Assembly (NCBI GenBank): GCA_038237435.1 | Contig: JBBRYT010000014.1 | Location: 16,681 to 80,680 of the forward strand | Length of the DNA stretch: 64,000 nucleotides | Source of the DNA: JACCTI01 sp038237435 | GTDB lineage: Bacteria; Verrucomicrobiota; Verrucomicrobiia; Chthoniobacterales; UBA10450 | Direction: 5' to 3' | Shown: in pieces, positions 35,468-44,303 of the stretch | Position numbering within the stretch: position 1 is the first letter of the stretch | Layout: each line of letters opens with the position of its first letter | Notes under the pieces: generated by a model | What the model saw: the letters and a program-made list of their open reading frames with translations, nothing else | Told to the model about the DNA's origin: nothing | The model's database searches: none | Translations under genes and position numbers: made by a program

Positions 35468-37531
35468 CTAGCTTCGCACCCAGCAGCGTAAAACTTCCGC
35501 CACGCTCCAGGCCTGCGCGATACACCCGCCCGGTTTGTGCGGTGCGCGTGCGTCGAAAACTTCGCTGATCGTTCCAATGCCGGCTTCGTCGAAGTGATGG
35601 GGAAAGCCTTCGAGAAATTTCTTTGCGCCGGCTGAATCATCGGGATGCACTTTGCGCCAGGCATCGATGAAAGCGCCGATGAGCCACGCCCAAACCGTGC
35701 CTTGATGATAAGCGCCGTCGCGCGAGCGAAGGTTCCCGCTATAAATCGGTTGGTAATCGGGATCCTTCGGCGAAAGCGAACGCAGACCGACCGGCGTGAC
35801 CAGTTCACGTTCGGCGACATCGATCACGGCGGCCCAGCGCTCTTTGTCCAGCACGGGATGATCGAGCGAGATGGCGAAAATTTGATTCGGGCGACAGGAG
35901 CTATCGACTTTGCCGGATTCGCCGTTGCAATCGATCACGTCGTAGAGATATCCGCCTTCGTCGTACCAAAAGCGCGAATTGAAACAAGCGCGGGTTCGTT
36001 CGGCATGTTCTTCGTAGCGGCGCGCTTCATCTTCACTACTCGTTAGGCGTAGCCAGTTCGACAGCAGCTTCAGCGCGTTGAACCAAAGGGCATTAAGCTC
36101 AACGGCTTTGCCGCGCCGCGGTGTTACTACCCAGTCGCCCATCTTCGCGTCCATCCAGGTGAGCTGATAACCTTCCGCGCCTTGCGCGAGCAAACCGTCG
36201 GCGGGATCGACGTGAATATTGAAACGCGTGCCGCGCAAATGCGCTTCCGCTATTTCCACCAAAGTCGGGAGCAGGAGGCGTAAAGTTATTCGATCATTCG
36301 TTAGGCTAAAATAGCGTCCGAGCGCGTGAAAAAACCAGAGCGTAGCATCGGCCGTGTGATAAAGACCTTCGTTTTTGCCATCGGGAAACATGTTTGGAAT
36401 CAATCCATCGCGCACATAATAGGCAAAGGTGCGCAGGATGTAACCGGCCTCGATCCATCGACCAGTCGTTAGGCAAAGCCCTTCGAGACTGATCATGGTG
36501 TCGCGTCCCCAATCGGTAAACCAATGATAACCCGCGATGACCGTGCGCACTTCGTCGCCGGCGGCGTGCGCGCGCGCTGCATCGTGCGCTCGACCGGCCG
36601 GGGTAATGACAAACTGATCCGCAGCAAAAACCAATTCCGCCGCGATGCCTTCGCGCGCATTTGCCGGAGCTTGTGCGAGCAAGCGTGCGCGGCGTTCGCG
36701 TTCCGCGGCCAGCACATCGGCCGGACTCAGCACATCGATAATCTCCCAATCTTCCGTTGATCCGATGAGCGTCGTCGTTCTTTGCTCGCGCAGATCAACC
36801 CGAAAAAACCCCGGGCTCCAAAGCTTACCTTCGTAGGCATACCCGCGCTCCTGCTCGGTGCGATAGACAACCTGATGAATTTGCGAAGGCGCAATGGTGA
36901 AGGCGCCATCTTGTCCGAACAAACGCATGCGCAGCGGCGGAATTTTGCGCCGCGCGCCGGTAATTTCGTAGCGGCCATCGACGGCGCTGAGTTTGTAGGG
37001 CGCGGAGAAATCTTCATCAACACCGCGCTCGTGATGACGGAAATGAAACGCCGGTCGCAGCTCCAGTCGTGGCAATTGGGAACCGCCGCTGATTTGATAG
37101 CTGACGTGAACGGTGTTTTGCAGATGCGGAAGCAAAATGCGTTTCTCGATGACGAGATCGCGCACGTTATAAATCCAAACCGGCAGACCATCTTCGAGCC
37201 GGAATTCGCGCAGATAATCAGCGCCTTGCAGATCGAGCTGGCCCCCCGCGCGCTCTTCCGCGCCTAACGAGACGACATCGTCCTCCGAGAAGCGGAGAAA
37301 TTCTGAGACGTGACTCCACATCACGATCCGTCCCAGCGGCGATGGCAAGGCGGCGATGAGGATGCCGTGATACTTGCGCGTGATCGCGCCACTCACGCTG
37401 CCTGAGGCATAACCGCCAAGGCCGTTGGTGACGAGCCACTCGCGATTGAGCAAGGCTTCGCTCGACGTTTCCGTCGGGCTCCATGGCATGGTTCGCACCA
37501 CGCTGGGTCCGTGCGTTGTCGTCATTTTCAT
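35468..37531 (-). CDS. Glycogen debranching enzyme (amylo-alpha-1,6-glucosidase family)
   Basis: 687 residues from the ATG at 37531; the frame opens further upstream, but that part lies within treZ. The N-terminal domain begins LNREWLVTNGLGGYASGSVSGAITRKYHGILIA, typical of bacterial GDE. The C-terminal (alpha/alpha)6 domain has YHWFTDWGRDTMISLEGL, PNMFPDGKNEGLYHTADATLWFF, QIFAISLDHPVL and SRDGAYHQGTVWAWLIG. GRDTM and the YHQGTVW region hold the catalytic acids. It trims alpha-1,6 branches from glycogen. Its ATG overlaps the treZ stop by one base, so the two are coupled. Confidence 0.9.
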   Translation of the reverse strand: MKMTTTHGPSVVRTMPWSPTETSSEALLNREWLVTNGLGGYASGSVSGAITRKYHGILIAALPSPLGRIVMWSHVSEFLRFSEDDVVSLGAEERAGGQLDLQGADYLREFRLEDGLPVWIYNVRDLVIEKRILLPHLQNTVHVSYQISGGSQLPRLELRPAFHFRHHERGVDEDFSAPYKLSAVDGRYEITGARRKIPPLRMRLFGQDGAFTIAPSQIHQVVYRTEQERGYAYEGKLWSPGFFRVDLREQRTTTLIGSTEDWEIIDVLSPADVLAAERERRARLLAQAPANAREGIAAELVFAADQFVITPAGRAHDAARAHAAGDEVRTVIAGYHWFTDWGRDTMISLEGLCLTTGRWIEAGYILRTFAYYVRDGLIPNMFPDGKNEGLYHTADATLWFFHALGRYFSLTNDRITLRLLLPTLVEIAEAHLRGTRFNIHVDPADGLLAQGAEGYQLTWMDAKMGDWVVTPRRGKAVELNALWFNALKLLSNWLRLTSSEDEARRYEEHAERTRACFNSRFWYDEGGYLYDVIDCNGESGKVDSSCRPNQIFAISLDHPVLDKERWAAVIDVAERELVTPVGLRSLSPKDPDYQPIYSGNLRSRDGAYHQGTVWAWLIGAFIDAWRKVHPDDSAGAKKFLEGFPHHFDEAGIGTISEVFDARAPHKPGGCIAQAWSVAEVLRCWVRS

Positions 37532-39468
37532 CACTCGGCAAAAACTTGTTTCTTCGGTTTTCGGCGCGGCGCGGTTTCGCGCACGGGATGAAGAGCGACC
37601 GTCGCTTCCGCAGGCAGGACCCAGCGACGTTCGGTTACGACCCCGCATGGTCCCGGGCCACCGTAGCGAACCGATTCGCTTGTCCAAAGAGTTTCCCAAC
37701 GAAAACCTAGTGGCGGCGCCAGCAATGGTTCCGGCAACGGCTCGAGCGCGGAACGTTTGCCGAGATTCACAATCAATAACCGATCGTTCCCATCGTTACT
37801 GAAATAACGAAGCGCGAAACTTGCGTCGCCTAAAACTGCTCCATCGACGCCGTTGGCGATTTGTTCGCGGAAGCGCACATCGTCGCGACGCAAGCCGAGA
37901 AGATCGCGATGCAAATCGTAAATCGGTTTTCCAGTCTTGCGCTCGTCGAAGTTGAGTTTCGAACGCAGGAATGTTTCGCGATCTGCGGGCGGAGGCAGAT
38001 GTGATTGTGTCTCGGCGCTGGCGGTCGAGGGAAATTGCTTCAGGAATCGGAAGCGACCTTCCTGAATGGCCTCCCGCAAATCGCCGGAGGCGTCGCTGAA
38101 ATACATGAATGGATTGGTCGCGCCAAATTCTTCTCCTTGAAACAACATCGGAGTCCACGGGCCTAACAAGAGCAAAGCAGTCGTGGCGCGGTAACGGCCG
38201 GGCGAAGATTGCAAGCGCACCCGTTCGCCAAAAGCGGAATTCGCCACCTGATCGTGATTCTCAATGAAGGCGACGAAAGCTTGCGGGCCGATGCCGAAAG
38301 TTGGCTCGCCGCGCGGGGCGTCCTGCCACAGAAAAGGCTGGCCTTGAAAAAGGTAACCGTACTTCGCCGCGGAAATGAACTCCTGCGGATTGCCGCGGTA
38401 GTCGCTGTAGTAGGCCTCGTTGCGTCCGGTCAACGCGACCAGCGTGCTGTGATGCAGATCGTCGTTCCAGAGCGCATCGAGATCATCGCCGCCGATTTTT
38501 TTTGGCCTAACGAGTTTGGCGAGCTGCGGTTCGTTTTCGGCGATGAGGATTATGGAACGTTTGCCCGCGGCCTTGCGCGCCGCGCGTCCGATTTCGCCGA
38601 CAATATATTCCGCCGAGGCGTCGTGGATGTCCTGGGTCGCGTCGAAACGGAAACCGTCGAAATGAAATTCCTCAATCCAATAGCGCGCGTTGGTGATAAA
38701 AAATTCGCGGACTGGTTTGGAATTCCGCCCGTCGAAATTCAGCGAATCACCCCAATCGTTCTCGTGTCGCTCGGTAAAATAATCATCGGCAAAAACGCGC
38801 AGATAATTTCCTTCCGGCCCGAAATGGTTGTAAACCACATCGAGGATCACGCCCATGCCTAACGAGTGCGCCTGGTCGATGAAACTGCGCAAATCATCCG
38901 GTCTTCCGTAAAGATGAGTCGGCGCGAAGAGATCGACGCCGTCATAACCCCAGCCGAATTGGCCCGCGAAATCCGCGATCGGCATCATCTCGATGGTCGT
39001 GATTCCGAGATCCGCAAGTTCGGGCAATTGCGCCGCCGCCGCTCGCCAGGTTCCTTCTGGCGTGAAGGTGCCGATGTGCATTTCGTAGATAATTTGGCCG
39101 GGCATGCGGATTCCTTCCCAGCGCGCATCGCTCCAGCGAAAAGTTGTGGGATCCACTATCGCGGAAGAGCGATGCGGTCCTTGCGGTTGGCTGCGCGAGG
39201 CCGGATCGGGGTGGAACATCTCCGCTTCGTCGACGCGAAAACGATAGAGCGCTCCCGCCTCGGCCGGCGCCGTCCCGGAAAAATAACCACCGGCTTCCGC
39301 TTCCAACGGATGAAAAGTGCGCGCCGGATCTTCGTCCGCCGATTTTTCCAAAACGAGATCGACGCGCTTCGCCTTTGGCCCCCAGACGCGAAAGCTCGTC
39401 CTGCCGTCGCCCATAATTTCGGCTCCGATCGGGTAACGGCGAGAGAATGAAGTAGATTTCACAGGCAA
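37531..39468 (-). CDS. treZ: Malto-oligosyltrehalose trehalohydrolase
   Basis: 645 residues from a TTG at 39468 (GTG two codons later is possible). The order is an N-terminal beta domain (GAEIMGDGRTSFRVWGPKAKRVDLVLE), then the GH13 barrel: IYEMHIGTFTPEGTW, MPIADFAGQFGWGYDGVDLFAPTHLYG, GVILDVVYNHFGPEGNYL. Catalytic residues are in FRFDATQDI (nucleophile Asp), LIAENEP (Glu) and FIENHDQVAN (Asp). The GWGYDG and HFGPEGN signatures favour TreZ over branching enzyme. It cleaves maltooligosyl-trehalose to trehalose. TreY, the usual partner, is not in this window. Co-transcribed with the debranching enzyme. Confidence 0.92.
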   Translation of the reverse strand: MPVKSTSFSRRYPIGAEIMGDGRTSFRVWGPKAKRVDLVLEKSADEDPARTFHPLEAEAGGYFSGTAPAEAGALYRFRVDEAEMFHPDPASRSQPQGPHRSSAIVDPTTFRWSDARWEGIRMPGQIIYEMHIGTFTPEGTWRAAAAQLPELADLGITTIEMMPIADFAGQFGWGYDGVDLFAPTHLYGRPDDLRSFIDQAHSLGMGVILDVVYNHFGPEGNYLRVFADDYFTERHENDWGDSLNFDGRNSKPVREFFITNARYWIEEFHFDGFRFDATQDIHDASAEYIVGEIGRAARKAAGKRSIILIAENEPQLAKLVRPKKIGGDDLDALWNDDLHHSTLVALTGRNEAYYSDYRGNPQEFISAAKYGYLFQGQPFLWQDAPRGEPTFGIGPQAFVAFIENHDQVANSAFGERVRLQSSPGRYRATTALLLLGPWTPMLFQGEEFGATNPFMYFSDASGDLREAIQEGRFRFLKQFPSTASAETQSHLPPPADRETFLRSKLNFDERKTGKPIYDLHRDLLGLRRDDVRFREQIANGVDGAVLGDASFALRYFSNDGNDRLLIVNLGKRSALEPLPEPLLAPPLGFRWETLWTSESVRYGGPGPCGVVTERRWVLPAEATVALHPVRETAPRRKPKKQVFAE

Positions 39469-39500
39469 TATTCGGGCGGAGGAATCATACGGTTGCGCAA

Positions 39501-39525
39501 GAATTCGTTATCCTCTAACGAATTC
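39501..39525. repeat. Perfect 10-bp inverted repeat built from two motif-like arms
   Basis: GAATTCGTTA (39501-39510), loop TCCTC, TAACGAATTC (39516-39525). Each arm contains the TAACGA core of the dispersed word in opposite orientation, and a third copy (ACTCGTTAGGG) lies 28 bases further right at 39553. It sits in the gap between divergent treZ and the small secreted protein gene, so it is not placed as a terminator. It may be an operator or a head-to-head pair of the dispersed word. Confidence 0.6.
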
Positions 39526-39603
39526 GCGTCCTGCCACGCGCGCGCGGAAAGGACTCGTTAGGGCTTGAATTGCGTAGAAACTTTGTGGGAGAGTCGACGT
39601 TTG

Positions 39604-40149
39604 ATGAAATTCCTTTTCCTCGCCGCTCTTAGCCTGCTCCTTCCGGCGCAACTATTTGCCGAGCCGGCGTCGACGAAACCACGCACCATCAAGGTTCTGG
39701 TGCATCCGCGCACGATCCAGAACCTGCCCAATTTTCCGGTGTCAACTTTGAAGACGAGCCTGAGCCCGAAGCTCTATAAGTCGCTTAGCGTCTCGAATGT
39801 AGACGCGTGGATCGTGGCGCTGGTCCCGCCCTATGGCGGCGAGCCAAAAATCATCCACTCGGAAGGCGGCGGGGCCTTGGACAAACTCGCCCTCTCCATG
39901 GCCAAGGGATGGGGCATGGTTGGATACAACACTACCGAAAGCCGGACTCATTCACCCGCACTTACGGTCCATTTGCTGATCTATAAAATCGCGGACGGCG
40001 TCATGGCGGTGAATTTCTCTAACAATGAAGAAGCCTTTTTTGCCGGTCGCCAGTACAGCGACGTCTGGGTTGGCGTCTGGAAGAACGGGAAGTGGACGAG
40101 GGTCGGTGGGACAAAGGTGATCCGCGAAGCCCCGGAACCGTACCGTTGA
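39604..40149 (+). CDS. Small secreted protein, unknown function
   Basis: 181 residues from the ATG at 39604 (MKFLFLAALSLLLPAQLFA, clear signal peptide). The mature part is a compact mixed alpha/beta sequence with TIKVLVHPRTIQNLP, GGGALDKLALSMAKGWGMVGYNT and a C-terminal beta stretch AFFAGRQYSDVWVGVWKNGKWTRVGG. No lipobox, no enzyme motif. I do not recognise a family. It is divergent from treZ and is followed by upp 82 bases later. Confidence 0.65.
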   Translation: MKFLFLAALSLLLPAQLFAEPASTKPRTIKVLVHPRTIQNLPNFPVSTLKTSLSPKLYKSLSVSNVDAWIVALVPPYGGEPKIIHSEGGGALDKLALSMAKGWGMVGYNTTESRTHSPALTVHLLIYKIADGVMAVNFSNNEEAFFAGRQYSDVWVGVWKNGKWTRVGGTKVIREAPEPYR

Positions 40150-40230
40150 ATCAGCGCGCTTGATTCTGGGCGCGCCTCGGCTTCAAATGTCGCCATCGAA
40201 TCGCGCCCGCCTGCTTCCGTTCCTGCCCGT

Positions 40231-40848
40231 TTGACGGTGGTCGATCATCCCTTGGTCGCATCGCGGCTCACCCTTTTGCGCAATCAAAAAAGCGCCGCGG
40301 AAACCTTTCGCCGTGCATTGCAAGAGCTATCCATCTTGCTCCTGACGGAAGGGGCACGTTCCTGGGATACGTCTCCGCTCGACGTCGAAACACCTTTGCG
40401 CTCGTGCCAGGGTGTGGTCCTGAGTCAGCACGTCGTCTTTGTTCCTATTCTGCGTGCAGGTCTCGGCATGCTCGATGGCATGCTGCATTTAATTCCCGAA
40501 GCGCGCGTTGGACACCTCGGGCTTTATCGTGATGAGCTGACCTTACGTCCGGTTATCTACTATCAGCGCTTACCAGCCAGTATCGCCAGCGCGCAGGTTC
40601 TTCTACTCGATCCCATGCTCGCTACGGGAAATAGTGCTTCCCAGGCCGTAACTATTCTAAAAGAGAAAGGCGCGCAGAATATTCAATTCATCTGTGTCCT
40701 GGCCTGCCCACCTGGCATCGAGCAATTGCAAAGCCAGCATCCCGACGTGGCAATTGTAACCGCGGCCATCGATCCGGAACTAAACCAGTTCGGCTATATC
40801 GTGCCTGGCCTGGGTGATGCCGGCGATCGCTACTTCGGGACGGGATAA
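40231..40848 (+). CDS. upp: Uracil phosphoribosyltransferase
   Basis: 205 residues from a TTG at 40231; no ATG is in frame upstream, and the translated start MTVVDHPLVASRLTLLRN matches the usual Upp beginning (VxxHPLVxHKLTxLR). The PRPP-binding loop is LLLDPMLATGNSASQAV, and VPILRAGLGMLDGM and CVLACPPGIEQLQ are typical. The C-terminal uracil-binding motif appears as YIVPGLGDAGDRYFGTG. It salvages uracil to UMP using PRPP, which is made by the prs product at 52-53 kb. Confidence 0.95.
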   Translation: MTVVDHPLVASRLTLLRNQKSAAETFRRALQELSILLLTEGARSWDTSPLDVETPLRSCQGVVLSQHVVFVPILRAGLGMLDGMLHLIPEARVGHLGLYRDELTLRPVIYYQRLPASIASAQVLLLDPMLATGNSASQAVTILKEKGAQNIQFICVLACPPGIEQLQSQHPDVAIVTAAIDPELNQFGYIVPGLGDAGDRYFGTG

Positions 40849-40862
40849 CTCGCTAGGTAGAA

Positions 40863-43800
40863 TTAGTTACTCTCGAGGTTGTAGACCTCTACCAAAGCTA
40901 CGCCAGTCGCGTTATTCTTACCGTGCACGATCGCGGTATAGAGACCTGGCGGAAGCGTGCGGACAAGAGCCGCTTCATGCGGATCAGGCGGCGCCAGTTT
41001 AGTATCTTTGATTTCCTGAACCTGATCGCTCTGCCAGTCATCGTTAAAAGCGAAGGCAGTGCCGTTGCTGTCGTGCAGTTCAAGCGTGGTATCAGTTAGG
41101 ACACCGGCGACGTTACTGGCAGTCAAAGAGGGACCTAGCGCGCGCACGATCACCTTGGTTGGCTGATCGCCACCAATAATAAAACCGGCGATCATCACGT
41201 TGTCATCGATCTCGACTTTGCCACGCGTGGAGATGTTAGTTATCTTGGAGTTACTATTCGGACTAAGATCGTAAACCTCAACCAGAGCTACGCCTGTGGT
41301 ATCCGCGGATCCGCGCACGATTGCTGTATAAACTCCTGGTTGCAGAGTAGCTACAATGGCAGCTTCATGTTCATCAGCCGGCGCTAGACCCGAGGCGAGG
41401 ACATCGGTGCGGTGTTGGTTCCAGTTATCATTAATTACAATACTCCCGTCGGGGTTATGCAGTTCGAGAGTAGGATCCATTAGTTTACCTGTCACAGGTA
41501 GAGAAGGTCCGGTCGCGCGGATGAGGAGTTTCTTCGGCTCGGTCCCACCGACGATGAAGCCGCCAATCAGCACGTTGTCACCAGTTTGAGTGCGAAGCCG
41601 GGTGGAGACATTCAGGATAGACTTAGGCGGCGCGGGGAGCGGGAGCGGATAGGTGTAGAGATAGGTGGCGCCGCCGCCGCCGCCGAGGGCGGCTGATAAA
41701 TGAGTGTTACTTACCGTCAGGTGAGAAGTCTGCTGGCCGGCGGAGACAAAAGCGTGATCGGCAGGGGTTAAGCTTTGGATTAGTTTGTGGTTAGGCAGAT
41801 CGAAGATATCGATGCGAGAGTAACCATAGTAGAGCTGAACCGCAAACAAGCCATCCGGACTAAATGCTACTTCATCCGGCGAATAAGGCGTGGGCAGTGT
41901 AGCTTGAATCTGGTTAAGATCGCTGGTCGAGCGAAGTTGCACCGCCGGAGCACGATCACCTGTGACCGAGCCGAGCGGCAAAGCAAAGAATTGTCCATCC
42001 GGGCTGAGAGTGAGTTTCGTTCCGTATCGGGTAGTATCAGCGACCCGGATCTTCTGCTGCAAAGCAGGAGGATTGCCGCTGCTTAGCGAATATTTAGCCA
42101 GGAGCGGTGATAGGTACTGCGATTCTCCCACAAATAAGGTATTACGATCCGGGCTTAACTTAACGGTCAGCCCGATATAGTCGTTGGACGTTTCGAGAGA
42201 AATTTGGTTGAGCGTCGCTCCTGTGGCCGGATCAACTTGAAGAACAGTCCCATGATTGCCACCAACATAAAGGTAGCCATCAGCGCCTTGCTCAGCAAAG
42301 TTCGAGCTGTAGCCCGGAATAGCGAGCTCGGGTCGAACTTCGAGTGTCTCCAGATTAATCACGGCAATGGAGTTAAGGTAACTTGTTGTGCAATATAACT
42401 TGCTGCCATCGGCGGAGATTCCCAGGCTCCATGCACCCGACGACATCGGGATTTGTTTCACGACTGCAAACGATTCTGAATCCAAGACTGTCACACCATC
42501 CCAGCTCGCTGCGTAGATGCGCGGGCGCTCCGAATCGGCCAGGATAAAAGCCAGGTTGCCCAGGAATACTTTCGCCAAGGGTGGATTATAGAAGTCGCCA
42601 GGTGAGACCGTCATTGTGATGTAGCCGGTAGCGTCACCAACGGAACCGTGTGCAGTGACGAAGATGACGTAGTTCCCGCTAAGAGTAGCAACGCCACTAA
42701 TTAATCCTGTAGCGGGGTCGAGCGTCAGCCCCGCTGGCAATCCCGCCGCGGAAAATGAGGTAGGATGGTTACTAGCTGTGATCTGGAAGAGAAAGTTATT
42801 TCCTATCTGAGCGCCGGATGAGTTTGAGCTCGTAAGACGTGGCGGTTCGATAAAGAGAAGGAAATAAGCCGTGGCCTCACCAAAGGCGGTCTCAGCTTTT
42901 ATGGTTGGGTAGTAATTGCCAACATTCGCCGTGGTAGCGGTGCCGGTGATGATACCAGTAGCGGAATCAACCTGAAACAATGGAGGTAGGCCGGTCGCAC
43001 TGAATGACGTAGGATGGTGAGTAGAAGTAATCTGGTAGCTAAAAGAATCGCCAATTTCCAGCTGTCGCACATTAGTAGGGCTCGTGATGTAAGGCGGGGA
43101 AATAGTAATGATGACCGTCCCCACAGCTTGCGATGTCGCGCCGCTTGCGACCACTTGTACCTGGAACTGGCCGGTAACCGTGGGAATTCCTGAAATAATA
43201 CCGGTGGTTGCATCCAAGCTAAGACCTGCCGGAAGGTTTGTCGCGGAGAAGCTGGTCGGGTTACTCTCCGCCGTGATCTGATAGCTAAAGCTCTCACCGA
43301 TCAAAATTTGTGGGGCATAAAAAGCACTCGTTAGGCGGAGTGGATCGATATGAAGATAGAAGCTACCGCTGGAGGTCTCGATTGTTGCTCCCTCCACCAG
43401 AATGTTGACGGTGAAGTCGCCGCTAGTCGGGCATGAGCCGCTAATCAGCCCAGTGTTAGGATCAACTTGTATGCCCGGCGGCAAGCCGGTCGCGCTGTAG
43501 TTGGTCGCCGCAATAGGAGCTGTGATCTGATAGCTAAAAGGGCTACCGCTTTTGACAAACTGCCCGCCCTGGGAGCTGGTGATACTTATCTGGTAGAGCG
43601 AGCGCGCGCCGGCGATATCGTCGGCTGCTAAATGATCCAGATCGCCTATAATCGAGTTCATGATGGCCGTAATCAATTGACCGTGGTCATCAGGATGGTC
43701 CAAGCCCAGGACGTGACCGAATTCGTGTAGCGCCACGCGATGAAAATCGTAGGTCCCGCCAGGTCCTGAAACGATTAGGTTTCCACGATAGGACGACCAC

Positions 43801-44213
43801 TTAAGCTTGTTGTTAAAGAGGACGTCAGTCTCGGTGAAAATATTTCCTTGCGAACCTGTGCGCAAAGTAACTGCCAGGACACCGGTGCCCCAGGTTTGTC
43901 CATAAACATTATTTGAGAAGAAGACAGAATTCGCTCCATCCCCGGCCTGACCCGCCAAGGAATCGCCAGCGACGAACTTCACTTTATCGATGTATTGGTT
44001 CCAGATGTTGAGTGCGTCCGCAGCCGAGCCGTTCCACGAGCCAGTTCCATCGGAGAAAGAACTTGGCGAATGGGTCAAGCCCAAGTGCATGACAATCTGG
44101 TTACCCTCGGGCCAGGCGTAGCCGTTAAGGACATATCCGTAGCCGACGTGAGGCAGCGCTAGGAGGCCGCTCAAAAGCCGGCACAAAAGAGGAACGGAAG
44201 GCCGGGGAAACAC
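40863..44213 (-). CDS. Giant secreted matrixin-type metalloprotease with putative-Ig and propeller domains
   Basis: 1116 residues from a GTG; the hydrophobic N-terminus (LLCRLLSGLLALPHVGYG) serves as signal. Residues 25-210 are a matrixin domain with the zinc motif HEFGHVLGLDHP and a downstream IMN Met-turn. Then come four putative-Ig domains (FSATNLPAGLSLDATTGIISGIPTVTG and relatives), a YncE-like beta-propeller (YAASWDGVTVLDSESFAVVKQIPM, LYVGGNHGTVLQVDPATG) and two C-terminal repeats of about 120 residues (DNVLIGGFIVGGTEPKKLLIRATGPSL and DNVMIAGFIIGGDQPTKVIVRALGPSL). The last repeat type is common on verrucomicrobial exported proteins. Probable extracellular polymer or protein degradation. 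Confidence 0.82.
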   Translation of the reverse strand: MFPRPSVPLLCRLLSGLLALPHVGYGYVLNGYAWPEGNQIVMHLGLTHSPSSFSDGTGSWNGSAADALNIWNQYIDKVKFVAGDSLAGQAGDGANSVFFSNNVYGQTWGTGVLAVTLRTGSQGNIFTETDVLFNNKLKWSSYRGNLIVSGPGGTYDFHRVALHEFGHVLGLDHPDDHGQLITAIMNSIIGDLDHLAADDIAGARSLYQISITSSQGGQFVKSGSPFSYQITAPIAATNYSATGLPPGIQVDPNTGLISGSCPTSGDFTVNILVEGATIETSSGSFYLHIDPLRLTSAFYAPQILIGESFSYQITAESNPTSFSATNLPAGLSLDATTGIISGIPTVTGQFQVQVVASGATSQAVGTVIITISPPYITSPTNVRQLEIGDSFSYQITSTHHPTSFSATGLPPLFQVDSATGIITGTATTANVGNYYPTIKAETAFGEATAYFLLFIEPPRLTSSNSSGAQIGNNFLFQITASNHPTSFSAAGLPAGLTLDPATGLISGVATLSGNYVIFVTAHGSVGDATGYITMTVSPGDFYNPPLAKVFLGNLAFILADSERPRIYAASWDGVTVLDSESFAVVKQIPMSSGAWSLGISADGSKLYCTTSYLNSIAVINLETLEVRPELAIPGYSSNFAEQGADGYLYVGGNHGTVLQVDPATGATLNQISLETSNDYIGLTVKLSPDRNTLFVGESQYLSPLLAKYSLSSGNPPALQQKIRVADTTRYGTKLTLSPDGQFFALPLGSVTGDRAPAVQLRSTSDLNQIQATLPTPYSPDEVAFSPDGLFAVQLYYGYSRIDIFDLPNHKLIQSLTPADHAFVSAGQQTSHLTVSNTHLSAALGGGGGATYLYTYPLPLPAPPKSILNVSTRLRTQTGDNVLIGGFIVGGTEPKKLLIRATGPSLPVTGKLMDPTLELHNPDGSIVINDNWNQHRTDVLASGLAPADEHEAAIVATLQPGVYTAIVRGSADTTGVALVEVYDLSPNSNSKITNISTRGKVEIDDNVMIAGFIIGGDQPTKVIVRALGPSLTASNVAGVLTDTTLELHDSNGTAFAFNDDWQSDQVQEIKDTKLAPPDPHEAALVRTLPPGLYTAIVHGKNNATGVALVEVYNLESN

Positions 44214-44303
44214 ACACGATGTTTACTTGAGCGACGGAAGAATGGCAACCGATTTGCTACTCTTCCACCACTGGTTAGGCGAATTCTCCGGGCGCAAATT
44301 GAC

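Noticed and set aside
35468..37699. Debranching enzyme starting at 37699
   Set aside because: The extra 56 residues are in treZ coding sequence and look like frame shadow; the ATG at 37531 overlaps the treZ stop.
39501..39525. The inverted repeat as an intrinsic terminator
   Set aside because: It lies between divergent genes and has no T-run on either side.
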